Shown here piece by piece: positions 1-7,541 of a stretch of DNA of 64,000 nucleotides. The stretch is from an uncultured bacterium (GTDB lineage Bacteria; Hydrogenedentota; Hydrogenedentia; Hydrogenedentales; CAILVY01), in assembly GCA_937951485.1 (NCBI GenBank), contig CALEDJ010000025.1, positions 1-64,000 on the forward strand, given 5' to 3'. The translations under genes were made by a program, and so were the position numbers. The notes under the pieces were generated by a model. That model saw only the letters and a list, made by a program, of their open reading frames with translations. It did not search any database and was not told where the DNA came from. Each line of letters starts with the position of its first letter. Positions within the stretch are counted from its first letter, which is position 1.

Positions 1-212
1 CAGCATACCTCAGGTCAGGCGGCAAACGCCCTCTCCCGCTGGGAGGGGGAGCAACAGCATTCCGCAGGTGGCGCGGCAAACGCCCTCTCCCTCTGGGAGA
101 GGGAATAACAGCATACCTCAGGTCAGGCGGCAAACGCCCGCTCCCTCTGGGAGGGGGAATAACAGCATACCTCAGGTCAGGCGGCAAACGCCCTCTCCCT
201 CTGGGAGAGGGG
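1..212. repeat. 54-bp tandem repeat, four units
   Basis: Four head-to-tail units begin at 1, 55, 109 and 163; the first three are exactly 54 bp and the fourth diverges after about 48 bp. Each unit starts CAGCATACCTCAGG (the second is the most diverged) and contains a GC-rich palindrome of the form CCCTCTCCC-TCT-GGGAGAGGG. The array is cut by the window edge and may be longer. There are no separate spacers, so it is not a CRISPR array. A structured intergenic repeat is the likeliest reading. Confidence 0.85.
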
Positions 213-561
213 TGGGGTGAGGGGGAACAAAACAGGACAACTCGGCACACGTGTCAATGATGCATCAAGAATCCCATGGAGAGGTTTTCGTATGGAATAA
301 GCCCGCCACATCATCTTGATTCAACAGGATTTTCCAAGGGTTTCGGACATGGTCTTTCATCTTCTTAATAATCTGTTTTGGACAACACTGAAATCACCTG
401 CAGGATAAGCAATGGCCAAGTGGATGTCGTGCTGCCAGTCTATGGGATGGCTGTGTAACTGATTGCATTTCTGCAACATGCACTATGGGGTTTCGTAATT
501 TTGATCTGTCGGAAAGGCTGCACGGCTGCGGCCGCATCATCCGCGTGGCGATGCTTGAAAC
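213..561. other. Non-coding stretch after the repeat array
   Basis: No convincing gene, RNA or strong hairpin is visible here. The stretch lies downstream of the leftward molybdate-transporter gene and is lower in GC than the surrounding coding DNA. Confidence 0.5.
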
Positions 562-1728
562 CTAGATGTTGTTATAGCGCAATATCTGGATGAGTTTCCA
601 CGTGAAAGCCGTGAGATGCCACGCGATTGTGCCGAAAATCATGGAGAAAAGAAAACCGTAGGGGAGAAGGATGCTTGCGATGCCGACCGTGGCGGCATTG
701 AACAGGGCGACGCGGTCCGGGAGGGTTTCCGTGAGGCGGCGGGTGAGGGCAAATCCTTCAAAAAACAGGAGTACGCCGAGAATGGGGAGGGGAAATGCAG
801 CGACAATGCCTGAGAATCCGCCGCTGAAGAAGCAGCCGAGGCCAAGGAAAAACAGGCCGTAGAGGAGGGGCGCGCCGCCGGTGCGCGCGCCGAAGAAATG
901 CATGCCGAGCATGCCGCCGGAGCCGTGGCACATGGGGATGCCGCTGAAAAAAGGCGCGATGAGGTTCATAAGGCTGTAGGACAAGCCGATTTGCCGGGTG
1001 GAGATGTTGCGGTGGGGGAAGAGGTCGTTTGCGAGTTGGCCGGTGGCAAAGATGGAATTGCCCAGTGAGACGGGAATCTGTGCGAGGCCAAGCAGAAGGA
1101 ATCCCTGAATAATATCAGTCGCGGCGGGGGTGTACAGCCGGGGGAAGGCAAACCCTGCGGCCCCCGCAATCGCGCTGAGCGAGGCGGCCCCGGAAAGGAA
1201 TGCGTAGGCCATGCCGAGGCCAATGACAAGGAGGGCGGGCGGCACGTGACGATTGCGATAAAGCAGCAAAATCAGCGCCGCGCCGGCGCATGCCAGAACG
1301 CCGCCTTGGACCCCGTCATTTGTTGCATAACCGATCGCCACCTCGATGAGTTTCAGACCCAGCCCGACTTGCAAGCCGAGAATGATTGGTCGGGGGACGA
1401 TCGCCCCCATTCGCGAGACAAGACCCGTCAGTGTCAATACCAGCATCGTTGCGCCGATGGCCAGTCCCGCGCCATAGACCAATGCGGCGGGCAGTTGCTG
1501 GGTAATGACCAACGCAGCCACGACTTTGAGCGGTTGCACCGGCATCGGAATGCCGTAATACAGGGCGGTGAAGAGTTGCGCCGCGCCGAAGAGGATGAGT
1601 ACGCTGGCGGCGTCCATGCCGGACACGAGGATCATACCGGCAATCAGCGGCAGGTCCGTCCCGATGTCTCCAAAGGCACCGCCGAGTTCATGCCGGTCCA
1701 TGCGGATGCGTTCGCGGAGGAATTTCAC
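562..1728 (-). CDS. MOT1-type molybdate/sulfate transporter
   Basis: This 388-residue polytopic inner-membrane protein has about ten hydrophobic segments and the MOT1/sulfate-permease-like pattern: an N-terminal GGAFGDIGTDLPLIAG segment, the PMPVQPLK motif, and a later PMCHGSGG segment. MOT1 proteins import molybdate, and some relatives carry sulfate. The start codon overlaps the mobA stop by 4 bp (ATGA), so it is probably the last gene of the rrf2-mobB-mobA operon. Its place beside Mo-cofactor genes and a molybdoenzyme operon supports molybdate as substrate. The family call is firm and the substrate is inferred. Confidence 0.85.
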   Translation of the reverse strand: MKFLRERIRMDRHELGGAFGDIGTDLPLIAGMILVSGMDAASVLILFGAAQLFTALYYGIPMPVQPLKVVAALVITQQLPAALVYGAGLAIGATMLVLTLTGLVSRMGAIVPRPIILGLQVGLGLKLIEVAIGYATNDGVQGGVLACAGAALILLLYRNRHVPPALLVIGLGMAYAFLSGAASLSAIAGAAGFAFPRLYTPAATDIIQGFLLLGLAQIPVSLGNSIFATGQLANDLFPHRNISTRQIGLSYSLMNLIAPFFSGIPMCHGSGGMLGMHFFGARTGGAPLLYGLFFLGLGCFFSGGFSGIVAAFPLPILGVLLFFEGFALTRRLTETLPDRVALFNAATVGIASILLPYGFLFSMIFGTIAWHLTAFTWKLIQILRYNNI

Positions 1729-2345
1729 GGGAAATCCTTCCGAAGGGGCGCGGGGACGGATCGCGTCGGGGAAATCGCCCTGTCCTCATCGTCCAAATCG
1801 GCGGGCCGGTTGATATTTCTGCATGCGTGCCAATCTTGCGGAAGCGGAAGCGCGCGGCCAAGAATGCGCCCGGAAAAGAACAACGCCGTCATCGCCAGGC
1901 GCCCTTCGGTCATCTGTGTATCTACTGCAGAGGCGACGGAGCAATGAAACAGCGCCGGGAACGGCTCTGGCCGGCGGTCCTGAAAATACACCATCTCGAT
2001 GCCTGCGCGCCGTCCATCGAGCAGAAGTTGCAACCAAACCGGGGAAAGCGGAACCATGTCGCAGGACAGCAGCAGGATCCAGGGTTCGGGCGCGCAGTCC
2101 CGCAGTGCGGCCTGCAATCCACCGAGTGGACCGCATCCGGGATGAATGTCGGCAATGCCGCGTAAGCCAAGATCGGCATACATTTCGGCGCGCCGCGCGA
2201 CCACTGTGATGCGCGAGGCGACGGCCTCTGCCTGTCTGGCGATATGAGAAAGAAGCGGTTTACCGCGCCACAAAGCGCGGGCCTTGTCATTGCCGAATCG
2301 GGAACTCCTGCCTCCCGCGAGGATGTACACGGGCAGCCGGTCCAT
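1725..2345 (-). CDS. mobA: Molybdenum cofactor guanylyltransferase MobA
   Basis: This 206-residue cytoplasmic nucleotidyltransferase shows the MobA signature LAGGRSSRFGNDKA near the N-terminus, a GPLGGLQAAL segment around residue 73 and LLLSCDMV around residue 92 with the metal-binding Asp. MobA transfers GMP from GTP to Mo-molybdopterin to form the guanine dinucleotide cofactor, in its bis form required by DMSO-reductase-family enzymes such as the one encoded at 9009-12482. It starts 2 bp after mobB and overlaps the transporter start by 4 bp, so translational coupling is likely. Confidence 0.93.
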   Translation of the reverse strand: MDRLPVYILAGGRSSRFGNDKARALWRGKPLLSHIARQAEAVASRITVVARRAEMYADLGLRGIADIHPGCGPLGGLQAALRDCAPEPWILLLSCDMVPLSPVWLQLLLDGRRAGIEMVYFQDRRPEPFPALFHCSVASAVDTQMTEGRLAMTALFFSGRILGRALPLPQDWHACRNINRPADLDDEDRAISPTRSVPAPLRKDFP

Positions 2346-2347
2346 CT

Positions 2348-2839
2348 TCAGACGACCTCCGCCAATTCCAGCACGGCCTCGGCGATTTCGGGGATGCGGT
2401 CGCGCTGCCAGATTATCCGGTCCGTCTCAATGGGATCGTTGGAGACGATTCCGCGAATATCGTCGCGCAGCATGGCAATGGGATCGCCGCCGACATCGGC
2501 CCGCCAGACCTCTATCTTGGGGCCTGGGCCGTCCAGGTCGCCTTCTACCAACACAATGTCACAGTGCTCAAAATGGGCGCGGATTGCCGCGTATGATCCA
2601 TTTTCCGCCTGCCGCTGCTGGAAGACAGCCATCTGGGAGGGGGTCAGCACCACGGTGGGTTCTGCGCCCGCCTGCCGGTGCAGGGCGGAGTCTTTGCCGG
2701 GAACGTCCAGCATGTGCTCGTGGCCGCAATGCTTGATGCTTCCCACCCGCATCCCCATCCGGGTCAAGTGCGCGATGAGTTCCGATATCAGTGTGGTTTT
2801 CCCGTGGTTTTTCCGTCCAACAACATGCAACACCTTCAT
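2348..2839 (-). CDS. mobB: Molybdopterin-guanine dinucleotide biosynthesis adaptor MobB
   Basis: A 163-residue P-loop protein begins MKVLHVVGRKNHGKTTL, a Walker A motif in the usual MobB position. It continues with GSIKHCGHEH and a DIVLVEGDLDG segment, both typical of MobB. MobB binds GTP and assists MobA. The frame stays open 33 codons upstream, but the Met directly before the P-loop strand matches family length, so I place the start at 2839. It lies 22 bp after the rrf2 stop and 2 bp before mobA, in one leftward operon. Confidence 0.92.
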   Translation of the reverse strand: MKVLHVVGRKNHGKTTLISELIAHLTRMGMRVGSIKHCGHEHMLDVPGKDSALHRQAGAEPTVVLTPSQMAVFQQRQAENGSYAAIRAHFEHCDIVLVEGDLDGPGPKIEVWRADVGGDPIAMLRDDIRGIVSNDPIETDRIIWQRDRIPEIAEAVLELAEVV

Positions 2840-2861
2840 GATTCTTTCACCTTTTTCCGCG

Positions 2862-3350
2862 TTATTTCCGCTTCCCCTGATCGCCCTGTTTTTTCGTTCT
2901 CCGCGCGCGGCCACGCGGCCCCATTCGTTCGTTTTCACGAGCGCTCTGCGCGATCAAATCCTTCAGCGTCTTCGCATGCAATTGCGTAAAAAGCCGTTCC
3001 CTGGCATTAGCCCACACGCCATGCAGCGGGCACGGGTTCCTGCCCCCGCATTCCGGAAGTCCCAGGATGCAACCGTCAAACGTGTCTTCGCCGTCTACCG
3101 CCCGGATGACTTCATACAAGGTAATCTCAGACGGATCGCGCGTCAGTTCATATCCGCCGCCCGGCCCCAGCACCGCGCGCAAAAAGCCCCCCTGAACCAG
3201 CGATTGCAGCACCTTCCGCGTGTATGGCTCCGGTATGCCGCCACGCCGGCAAACATCCCTGGCCTGAAACCGTTTTACAATGCCTTCGGGCGCGGCGCAC
3301 ATCAGGGCGCGGATGGCATATTCACACCCCTTTGAATACAGTCTGAACAC
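2862..3350 (-). CDS. Rrf2-family Fe-S transcriptional regulator
   Basis: This 162-residue protein has an N-terminal winged helix (KGCEYAIRALM, then GPGGGYELTRDPSEITLYEVI, both typical of Rrf2) and three Cys at 94, 101 and 107 (C-x6-C-x5-C), the arrangement that ligates an Fe-S cluster in IscR and NsrR. It is therefore probably a redox, iron or NO/nitrogen-oxide sensor. It is the first gene of the leftward mob operon and diverges from the NXR-like operon. A GTGGAT-N6-ATCCAG palindrome overlaps the -10 box of its own promoter and two similar sites lie before the divergent operon, so autoregulation and control of the operon are likely. The inducer is not predictable; NsrR, IscR and RsrR branches are all possible. 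Confidence 0.88.
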   Translation of the reverse strand: MFRLYSKGCEYAIRALMCAAPEGIVKRFQARDVCRRGGIPEPYTRKVLQSLVQGGFLRAVLGPGGGYELTRDPSEITLYEVIRAVDGEDTFDGCILGLPECGGRNPCPLHGVWANARERLFTQLHAKTLKDLIAQSARENERMGPRGRARRTKKQGDQGKRK

Positions 3351-3391
3351 GGCGCTCCCTTTTTCTTGCGGCGTAATCCGCGTGCGTTATT

Positions 3392-3409
3392 GTGGATAGG
3401 ATTATCCAG
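3392..3409. promoter_or_regulatory. Putative Rrf2 operator 1
   Basis: An 18-bp palindrome GTGGAT-AGGATT-ATCCAG covers the -10 box of the leftward promoter, about 42 bp upstream of the regulator start. The half sites and 6-bp spacing match the two sites at 3525 and 3549. Confidence 0.75.
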
Positions 3410-3429
3410 TTATTGCCGCAAATTGTCAA
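3401..3429 (-). promoter_or_regulatory. Promoter of rrf2-mobB-mobA-transporter operon
   Basis: On the minus strand a TTGACA box (3429 to 3424) is followed by a 17-bp spacer and GATAAT (3406 to 3401), a near-consensus sigma-70-type promoter. The -10 box lies inside the palindrome at 3392-3409, as expected for repression. Confidence 0.78.
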
Positions 3430-3504
3430 CCCCCGTGTGCAAGCCCCGGCAATCCCGGCGCACCCGGGGGAAACGGGGCGATTTTTTGGCAGCGGCGGAG
3501 GGTA

Positions 3505-3533
3505 TTGACAAACGCGGCACAATGGTGGATAAT
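3505..3533 (+). promoter_or_regulatory. Promoter of the NXR-like/Rieske-b operon
   Basis: TTGACA (3505-3510), a 17-bp spacer and GATAAT (3528-3533) form a near-consensus promoter about 90 bp upstream of the first start codon. Its architecture mirrors the divergent promoter exactly, and its -10 box lies inside the palindrome at 3525-3542. Confidence 0.8.
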
Positions 3534-3542
3534 AGCATCCAC
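3525..3542. promoter_or_regulatory. Putative Rrf2 operator 2
   Basis: A perfect palindrome GTGGAT-AATAGC-ATCCAC, extended by a further G/C pair, overlaps the -10 box of the rightward promoter. Confidence 0.78.
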
Positions 3543-3548
3543 CTTTTG

Positions 3549-3566
3549 GTGGATATAGAAATCCAC
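3549..3566. promoter_or_regulatory. Putative Rrf2 operator 3
   Basis: A second perfect palindrome GTGGAT-ATAGAA-ATCCAC begins 24 bp after operator 2, near or just after the expected transcription start. The tandem spacing suggests cooperative binding. Confidence 0.75.
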
Positions 3567-3620
3567 AAATAGACGCAGCGCGAGAGGGCATGCGAAGGCA
3601 GGCGGAGACAAGGGAGAACA

Positions 3621-5516
3621 ATGGGCGTCAAGGTGGAAGTGCCGGACCGGCAATACTGGAAGGAACAGATCAAGTGCCAGGCGGCGTGCCCGGTACATAC
3701 GGATGCGCGGGGGTATGTGCGGGCCATTGCGGAAGGGGACGACGCGCTGGCCTATCTGATCGCGCGCGGGCCGAATCCGCTGGCCTCGGTGTGCGGGCGG
3801 GTGTGCGGCGCGCCGTGCGAGACGGCATGCCGTCGGGGCGATGTGGACAAACCGATTGCGATCCGCGCGTTGAAGCGCTTCGTGTGTGACCGCTTCGGTC
3901 CGGAATCGCGCAAGGGTGATGGAAGCGCATTCATCGCATTTCTCAAAGAAGCCGCGTTGCGTGCGCAGTCGCGCGCGTGCCTTGACCGGGACGAACTGCT
4001 TTTCCTTCTGCAGGGATTGATGCGAGGCGATGTCACGCCTGTGACGGATAAAAGCGTCGGGGTTATCGGAAGCGGTCCGGCGGGCCTGGCCGCAGCGCAC
4101 GATTTGGCGCTCCTGGGTTTTTCCGTGACGATCTATGAAATGGAGCCGGTGCTGGCGGGCATGCTGACGACGGGAATCCCGGAATACCGTCTGCCGCGCG
4201 ACCTGGTGCGGGCGGAGGTGGACGTTATCCGGGCGATGGGCGTAAAGGCGGTCACCAACTGCCGGGTAGGGGAGGACATATCCTTTCCTGATTTGCGCGC
4301 GCGACACGATGCTGTTGTCATTGCCACGGGCGCCAAGTCCTCGCGGAAATTGAACCTTCCCGGCGCGGACGCCAAGGGCGTTTACGGCGGCGTCGAATTT
4401 CTGCGCGACGTGTTCCTGGGGCGTCCGCCGGCATTGGGACAGCGCGTGGTGGTCATCGGGGGCGGCAACGTCGCCTACGATGTCGGGCGCACCGTGCTGC
4501 GGCAAATCTCGCTGGATGCGGCGCGCACCGCCGTGCGGCGACCCGGCGTGGGCAAAGTGCATTTATGCTCGCTTGAATCGCTGGAGGAAATGCCTGCCGA
4601 CGACATCGAGATCATTGAAGGCGACGAGGAGGGGATTGTCCGCTGCAACAGCGTCGGTCCCAAGGCGATCCTGACCGATGCGCAGGGCGCGGTCCGGGGC
4701 GTGCTGTTTCAGAAATGCCTGCAAGTGTTCGATGCGGACGGTCGCTTCAAGCCGATATTCGACGAGAATGTGACCATGGAGATTCCCTGCGACAACGTCC
4801 TGCTGGCTATCGGCCAGACCTACGACCTCTCATTCATTGACGGCGAACGTGACGGACTGCGCTTGCTTCCCAACGGGTTGATTGAATGCGATCAGGAAAC
4901 TGGCAGGACCAGCGCGCCGGATGTTTTTGTCGCGGGCGACCTCGCCTACGGCACGAAACTTCTGATTCATGCCGTGGCTTCCGGCAAGGCGGTTGCCCGC
5001 ACTATTTATCAGTCGGTGACGGGCCGCGCGCTGCGCGCGGAATCAGTGGAATTGCATTTTCCGCTCGCGGACTATGCGCGCGAACCGGATTACGAGAAAT
5101 TGAAGCGCGTGCCGTTGCCGACGCTCCCGGTCGAACAGCGCCTGGCCAACCCCGCCGCGTTGGTGGAGGAGGGATACGACGAAGGGGCGGCGCGCCGGGA
5201 GGCGTCGCGCTGTCTGAACTGCGGGGTCAACACCATTTTTGACGGTGAAAAATGCGTGTTATGCGGGGGCTGTGTGGAAGTATGTCCGGAATCCTGTCTG
5301 GACATCGTTTCGGCGGGCGAGTTGCAGCCTGTGGCGCCGGTGCCTGCGCTGTTCGATGCCTTGTTGGAGCCGATGTCGCCCGTGCAGGCATCCGCCATTG
5401 TCAAGGACGAGACGCGCTGTATCCGTTGCGCGCTGTGCGCGGAACGCTGCCCCACCGGGGCGATAACGATGGAAGCGTTTCATTTCAAGGAGAATCCGTT
5501 ATGTCAGGGCGTTTAG
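3621..5516 (+). CDS. FAD/NAD(P)-dependent oxidoreductase with N- and C-terminal Fe-S modules
   Basis: This 631-residue cytoplasmic protein resembles the glutamate synthase small subunit/dihydropyrimidine dehydrogenase N-terminal family. Residues 19-90 hold a Cys-rich Fe-S domain (CQAAC, CGRVCGAPCETAC). An FAD-binding GSGPAG lies near residue 150 and an NAD(P)-type GGGNVA near 280. The last 100 residues carry a two-cluster ferredoxin (CVLCGGCVEVCPESC and CIRCALCAERCP). No membrane segment is seen. It is the first gene of the operon, with the SD-like AGGGAG upstream, and its 3' end overlaps the Rieske gene by 16 bp. Its likely role is to pass electrons between NAD(P)H and the quinone/cytochrome b machinery in either direction. 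From memory, FAD/NAD(P) subunits beside Rieske/cytochrome b genes are also described in anammox planctomycetes. Confidence 0.88.
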   Translation: MGVKVEVPDRQYWKEQIKCQAACPVHTDARGYVRAIAEGDDALAYLIARGPNPLASVCGRVCGAPCETACRRGDVDKPIAIRALKRFVCDRFGPESRKGDGSAFIAFLKEAALRAQSRACLDRDELLFLLQGLMRGDVTPVTDKSVGVIGSGPAGLAAAHDLALLGFSVTIYEMEPVLAGMLTTGIPEYRLPRDLVRAEVDVIRAMGVKAVTNCRVGEDISFPDLRARHDAVVIATGAKSSRKLNLPGADAKGVYGGVEFLRDVFLGRPPALGQRVVVIGGGNVAYDVGRTVLRQISLDAARTAVRRPGVGKVHLCSLESLEEMPADDIEIIEGDEEGIVRCNSVGPKAILTDAQGAVRGVLFQKCLQVFDADGRFKPIFDENVTMEIPCDNVLLAIGQTYDLSFIDGERDGLRLLPNGLIECDQETGRTSAPDVFVAGDLAYGTKLLIHAVASGKAVARTIYQSVTGRALRAESVELHFPLADYAREPDYEKLKRVPLPTLPVEQRLANPAALVEEGYDEGAARREASRCLNCGVNTIFDGEKCVLCGGCVEVCPESCLDIVSAGELQPVAPVPALFDALLEPMSPVQASAIVKDETRCIRCALCAERCPTGAITMEAFHFKENPLCQGV

Positions 5517-5968
5517 CACCCGAACCCGTGCCGCGCCGGGATTTTTTGGGGATGGCAGGGCTTGTGAGCGCGGGCGTGGCGATTTTCGGTTCCATCCTCG
5601 GGATGGCGCGTCTGCCCAAGCCGCGCGTGTTGCCGGAGGCGTCAAGCCGATTCCGGGCGGGGCACCCCGCTGAATTCCCGCCGGGTACGGTGAAAATCAT
5701 TTCACATCGCAACGTGCGCATTCTCTCCACCGAGGATGGAATCGCCGCCATGTCGCTCATCTGTACGCACCTCGGCTGCGTCGTCACCGAAACGCCGGAC
5801 GGCTTCCAATGCCCTTGTCACGGGTCCCGGTTCGATACGGAGGGCAAAGTGAAGCAGGGACCCGCACCCCGGGCGCTGGTCTGGTTGTCGGTAACGCGCG
5901 CGGCGGATGGGGCGCTGGTAGTGGACACCGCCCGCGAGGCGCCGCCCAACCAATACTTCAAAGTGTAG
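5501..5968 (+). CDS. Rieske iron-sulfur protein, Tat-exported
   Basis: This 155-residue protein starts with a twin-arginine signal (RRDFLGMAG) whose hydrophobic stretch probably stays as the membrane anchor. The 2Fe-2S ligands are complete: CTHLGC at residues 88-93 and CPCHG at 104-108, which also supply the disulfide pair. The chosen start at 5501 follows AAGGAG by 8 bp and lies inside the end of the upstream gene. Together with the cytochrome b at 5982 it would form a quinol-oxidising bc-type complex facing the periplasm. Confidence 0.95.
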   Translation: MSGRLAPEPVPRRDFLGMAGLVSAGVAIFGSILGMARLPKPRVLPEASSRFRAGHPAEFPPGTVKIISHRNVRILSTEDGIAAMSLICTHLGCVVTETPDGFQCPCHGSRFDTEGKVKQGPAPRALVWLSVTRAADGALVVDTAREAPPNQYFKV

Positions 5969-5981
5969 GGGAGGGCCGGAC

Positions 5982-7529
5982 ATGGCAAGCAGCGCACTCG
6001 CAAGTTTTTGGGAAAACCTCAAGGGACTCCCGCACAGGTTGCGGGATTCCGTGTTGCGCCACGGCGCGCCCACCTCGGACCGGGCGCGGTCCCAGGCGGT
6101 CTTCAGCAATTTCTTCCTGCACATTCACGCCACGCGCGTGCATCCCCGGTCCCTGGGACTGACCGCCACCTTTGGACTCGGCGTCGCGCTGGTGTCGCAG
6201 TTCATCATACTCACGGTCACCGGCGTGCTGCTGATGGTGTACTACAAGCCGTCGGTGGAACTCGCCTACGACAGCATCAAGGATTTGCATTATGTCGTGC
6301 CCACGGGGCGCTTCATACGCAACATCCACCGCTGGGCGGCCCACCTCATGGTGATCACGGTCATCCTGCACATGGCGCGGGTTTTTTTCACGGCCTCCTA
6401 CAAGTCGCCCCGTGAATTCAACTGGGTGCTGGGCATGATCCTCTTTGTCCTGACACTCATGTTCTCATTTACGGGCTATCTGCTGCCCTGGGACCAGTTG
6501 GCCTATTGGGCCATCACCATCGGGGCGAACATCGCAGCGTCGCCCAACGAACTGGTCGCCGCAATGGGATTGCCCGAAATCTTCAACGTGGGCGACTTGC
6601 AGCGCGAACTGCTCCTGGGCGCCACCAGCATTGGTCAGGAAGCCTTGACCCGGTTCTACCTCCTGCATGTGATGGTGCTCCCGATTGTCATGACCATCAT
6701 CATCTGCGTGCATATCTGGCGCATCCGCAAGGACGGCGGCCTGGCGCGCCCGGAAGGCTGCCCGACCGCCGCCGGCAAGGGCGTGGGCGCGCCGGTATCC
6801 GAGGCGCTGCCGCCGTCTGTGGCCCCCACCAAGACCTATGGCTTGATGGCGCTGGTGCGCGACAAGTCGCCCTACACCGGCAAGGTCATGGACGAAACGC
6901 TGCCATCCTGGCCGTATCTGTTGCGCGCGGAATTGCTGGTATTCATGATTACCATGTTGATTTGCGTGGCGCTGGGGCTTCTTTTCGACGCGCCCCTCAA
7001 GGAATTGGCCAGCCCGGATATCCCGGAAAATCCCGCCAAAGCGCCCTGGTACTTTTTGGGCTTGCAGGAAATCGTGTCCTATTCGGCCTTCGTCGGCGGT
7101 ATCCTCATACCGACCATCGCCGTGCTGGGCCTGTTGTTGATTCCTTACCTCGATCGCGAGTCGGAGCCTGGCGGGGTGTGGTTCAGCGGCCGGCGCGGGC
7201 GACGCGTCGCCATTGAATCGCTGGTCTTTGCGATCGCGGCCGCTGCGGCGGCGGTGGGGATCCCGGTCCGATACGGCTGGCTGCGCACCTGGTTCCCCGA
7301 TATTCCGCAGTTGTTCATCATCATTGTGAATCCGGGCAGCCTCCTGACCCTCGCCTATGCCCTGTGGTCTTTGTGGATAATCCGGCGCTTCAACTCGACG
7401 CGCATGGGCGCAATCGCGCTCTTCGTCTGTTTTTTGGCAGGGTTCGTCATTCTGACTTACGTCGGCGTCTCCCTGCGCGGGCCGAATTGGGATTTCTACT
7501 GGAGCCGGGCCGATTGGCCCGTCCATTAA
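5982..7529 (+). CDS. Cytochrome b of a Rieske/cyt b complex
   Basis: This 515-residue membrane protein contains both halves of a bc-type cytochrome b. Haem ligands are H116 and H130 (13 apart) and H229 and H244 (14 apart); the 14 spacing is the b6 type. The second half carries APWY at 354-357 where the quinol-site PEWY normally sits, then more membrane helices. A hydrophilic linker around residues 250-310 joins a b6-like part to a subunit-IV-like part. Extra helices after residue 400 lengthen it beyond a minimal cytochrome b. A GGGGAGGG ribosome site precedes the start, 13 bp after the Rieske stop. Confidence 0.93.
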   Translation: MASSALASFWENLKGLPHRLRDSVLRHGAPTSDRARSQAVFSNFFLHIHATRVHPRSLGLTATFGLGVALVSQFIILTVTGVLLMVYYKPSVELAYDSIKDLHYVVPTGRFIRNIHRWAAHLMVITVILHMARVFFTASYKSPREFNWVLGMILFVLTLMFSFTGYLLPWDQLAYWAITIGANIAASPNELVAAMGLPEIFNVGDLQRELLLGATSIGQEALTRFYLLHVMVLPIVMTIIICVHIWRIRKDGGLARPEGCPTAAGKGVGAPVSEALPPSVAPTKTYGLMALVRDKSPYTGKVMDETLPSWPYLLRAELLVFMITMLICVALGLLFDAPLKELASPDIPENPAKAPWYFLGLQEIVSYSAFVGGILIPTIAVLGLLLIPYLDRESEPGGVWFSGRRGRRVAIESLVFAIAAAAAAVGIPVRYGWLRTWFPDIPQLFIIIVNPGSLLTLAYALWSLWIIRRFNSTRMGAIALFVCFLAGFVILTYVGVSLRGPNWDFYWSRADWPVH

Positions 7530-7541
7530 ACCGGAGCATGC

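Noticed and set aside
1-212. Possible CRISPR array
   Set aside because: Units are contiguous 54-bp copies with no unique spacers and no cas genes nearby.
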